NCBI RefSeq assembly: GCF_013201825.1
Contig: NZ_CP053836.1
Location: 2,604,001 to 2,668,000 of the forward strand
Length of the DNA stretch: 64,000 nucleotides
Source: Halarcobacter ebronensis
GTDB lineage: Bacteria; Campylobacterota; Campylobacteria; Campylobacterales; Arcobacteraceae
Direction: 5' to 3'
Within the stretch, counting starts at the first letter, position 1; each line of letters opens with the position of its first letter. The notes under the pieces are model-generated. The model did not search any database. It saw only the letters and a list, made by a program, of their open reading frames with translations, and was not told the DNA's origin. The translations under genes were made by a program, and so were the position numbers. Shown in pieces: positions 63,312-64,000 of this stretch.

Positions 63312-64000
63312 TTACATTCCTAACTCTTGATATTTTAATTTTGATTTATCATATTCACCATTTACAAAAATTGTAGGTGTTCCTTGAACTAAAGCCTCTT
63401 CACCCATAGATATATCTTGTGCAACTTCTGCTGAAATCTCTTTGCTATCTAACTCTTCAAGGGTAATTTTTGTCTCAAATACTTTGTTAAAGGCATCTAA
63501 AATCTTTTTTTGATTTGTCTCTTTTGGTTCAAAATAGATGTCCCAATCAGCTTTATAAACTTTTAGTTCAATATCTTTTATCCCTTTTTTCTTTCCAATA
63601 ACCATAAGTTTTGTTAAGGCATTTGATGCTGGATGAATTCTAAGTAGTGGGAAATGATAATAATATAGTGCTATAGAATCTTTATGCTCATTTGCATATT
63701 TTGCAATATCTGGCACATAATCCATACAAAAAGGGCATAAAGGATCAGAAAAAACAACTAATTTGTTTTTTGCACTGCTACTTCCTGCAATTAGCTTACC
63801 ACTATCATAATATTTTGAACTTAAATTAGGTCTAATCAACTCTTTTAAAGAGTCTCCACTTTTTACATCAAAAAGCTCTGGCGATATAACATTCCCATCT
63901 GAAAAAATTACATCTTTTGCTTTTACATCTTTCCCTGCAAATTTAATATCCAAATCAACAATATAACCATACCAACCCTTTTGAGGCAGCTCTTTTTTCA
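63312..64000 (-). CDS. DsbA/DsbC-like thiol-disulfide protein, C-terminal part (5' truncated by window edge)
   Basis: C-terminal 229 or so residues of a thioredoxin-fold protein. The active site DPLCPFC has the CPFC form, and the cis-proline region is VQGTPTIFVNG. The frame stays open to base 64000 without a convincing start (a TTG at 63953 lacks a ribosome binding site), so the gene begins outside the window. It is likely a periplasmic oxidoreductase or isomerase (DsbG/DsbC-like) helping disulfide-containing exported proteins; no signal peptide is visible because the N terminus is missing. Confidence 0.85.
   Translation of the reverse strand, partial: KKELPQKGWYGYIVDLDIKFAGKDVKAKDVIFSDGNVISPELFDVKSGDSLKELIRPNLSSKYYDSGKLIAGSSSAKNKLVVFSDPLCPFCMDYVPDIAKYANEHKDSIALYYYHFPLLRIHPASNALTKLMVIGKKKGIKDIELKVYKADWDIYFEPKETNQKKILDAFNKVFETKITLEELDSKEISAEVAQDISMGEEALVQGTPTIFVNGEYDKSKLKYQELGM

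Noticed and set aside
1-64000. tRNA, rRNA or CRISPR arrays
   Set aside because: No cloverleaf-like, rRNA-like or regularly spaced repeat sequence was seen in the intergenic gaps, all of which are shorter than 300 bases.

Overview
The window is a 64 kb piece of a low-GC (AT-rich) Campylobacterota chromosome, most likely an Arcobacter-type bacterium. The reasons are the fumarate reductase genes followed by a pair of dynamin-like GTPases (the order known from Campylobacter jejuni Cj0409-Cj0412), codon use strongly biased to A/T, many TRAP, sensor-kinase and amino-acid transport genes, and a methylcitrate cycle of the AcnD/PrpF type. No rRNA, tRNA, CRISPR array, transposase or phage gene was seen. 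Genes are densely packed, no intergenic gap exceeds 300 bp, and convergent pairs usually share a hairpin terminator.

Layout. 1-6.4 kb: end of frdA, frdB, then two dynamin-like GTPases. 6.7-24.8 kb: a catabolic region with an acetolactate-synthase-like ThDP enzyme, an aldehyde dehydrogenase (copy 1), an OmpR-type response regulator, a receiver-kinase fusion, a large periplasmic-sensing kinase, dctP copy 1, gabT, dctP copy 2, dctQ, dctM, uspA, a GNAT acetyltransferase, aldehyde dehydrogenase copy 2, and sucCD. Two near-perfect direct repeats stand out here: dctP twice around gabT (1,052 bp each, 2,416 bp apart) and the aldehyde dehydrogenase twice around almost the whole region (1,428 bp each, 12,885 bp apart). 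24.9-40.3 kb: mostly housekeeping and transport genes (PhyH-type oxygenase, tex, ridA, Nudix, LysE, MarC, a polar amino acid ABC transporter with two paralogous binding proteins, two EamA exporters, Fe-dependent alcohol dehydrogenase, glycosyltransferase, methyltransferase, BASS transporter, EF-hand protein). 40.5-43.2 kb: a two-gene ATPase/HNH module resembling Septu (PtuAB) anti-phage defence. 43.2-51.1 kb: an RhtB-type exporter and the propionate (methylcitrate) genes prpB, prpC, acnD, prpF with a divergent HTH regulator. 51.2-58.8 kb: a three-gene operon encoding a 1,706-residue exported ricin-lectin protein, a TPR-secretin lipoprotein and a small trypsin-like protease; this is the best candidate for an undescribed system. 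58.9-64 kb: nnrS under a textbook FNR-type box, a periplasmic-sensing GGDEF protein, an isochorismatase-like hydrolase, hemC and the end of a thiol-disulfide protein gene.

How the genes may work together (inference). The TRAP system imports an organic acid or amino acid under control of the adjacent sensors. GabT would transaminate an omega-amino acid to a semialdehyde, the aldehyde dehydrogenase would oxidise it to a dicarboxylate such as succinate, and SucCD and fumarate reductase connect to the same C4 pool. The methylcitrate cycle also ends in succinate and pyruvate, so several parts of the window feed one metabolic node.
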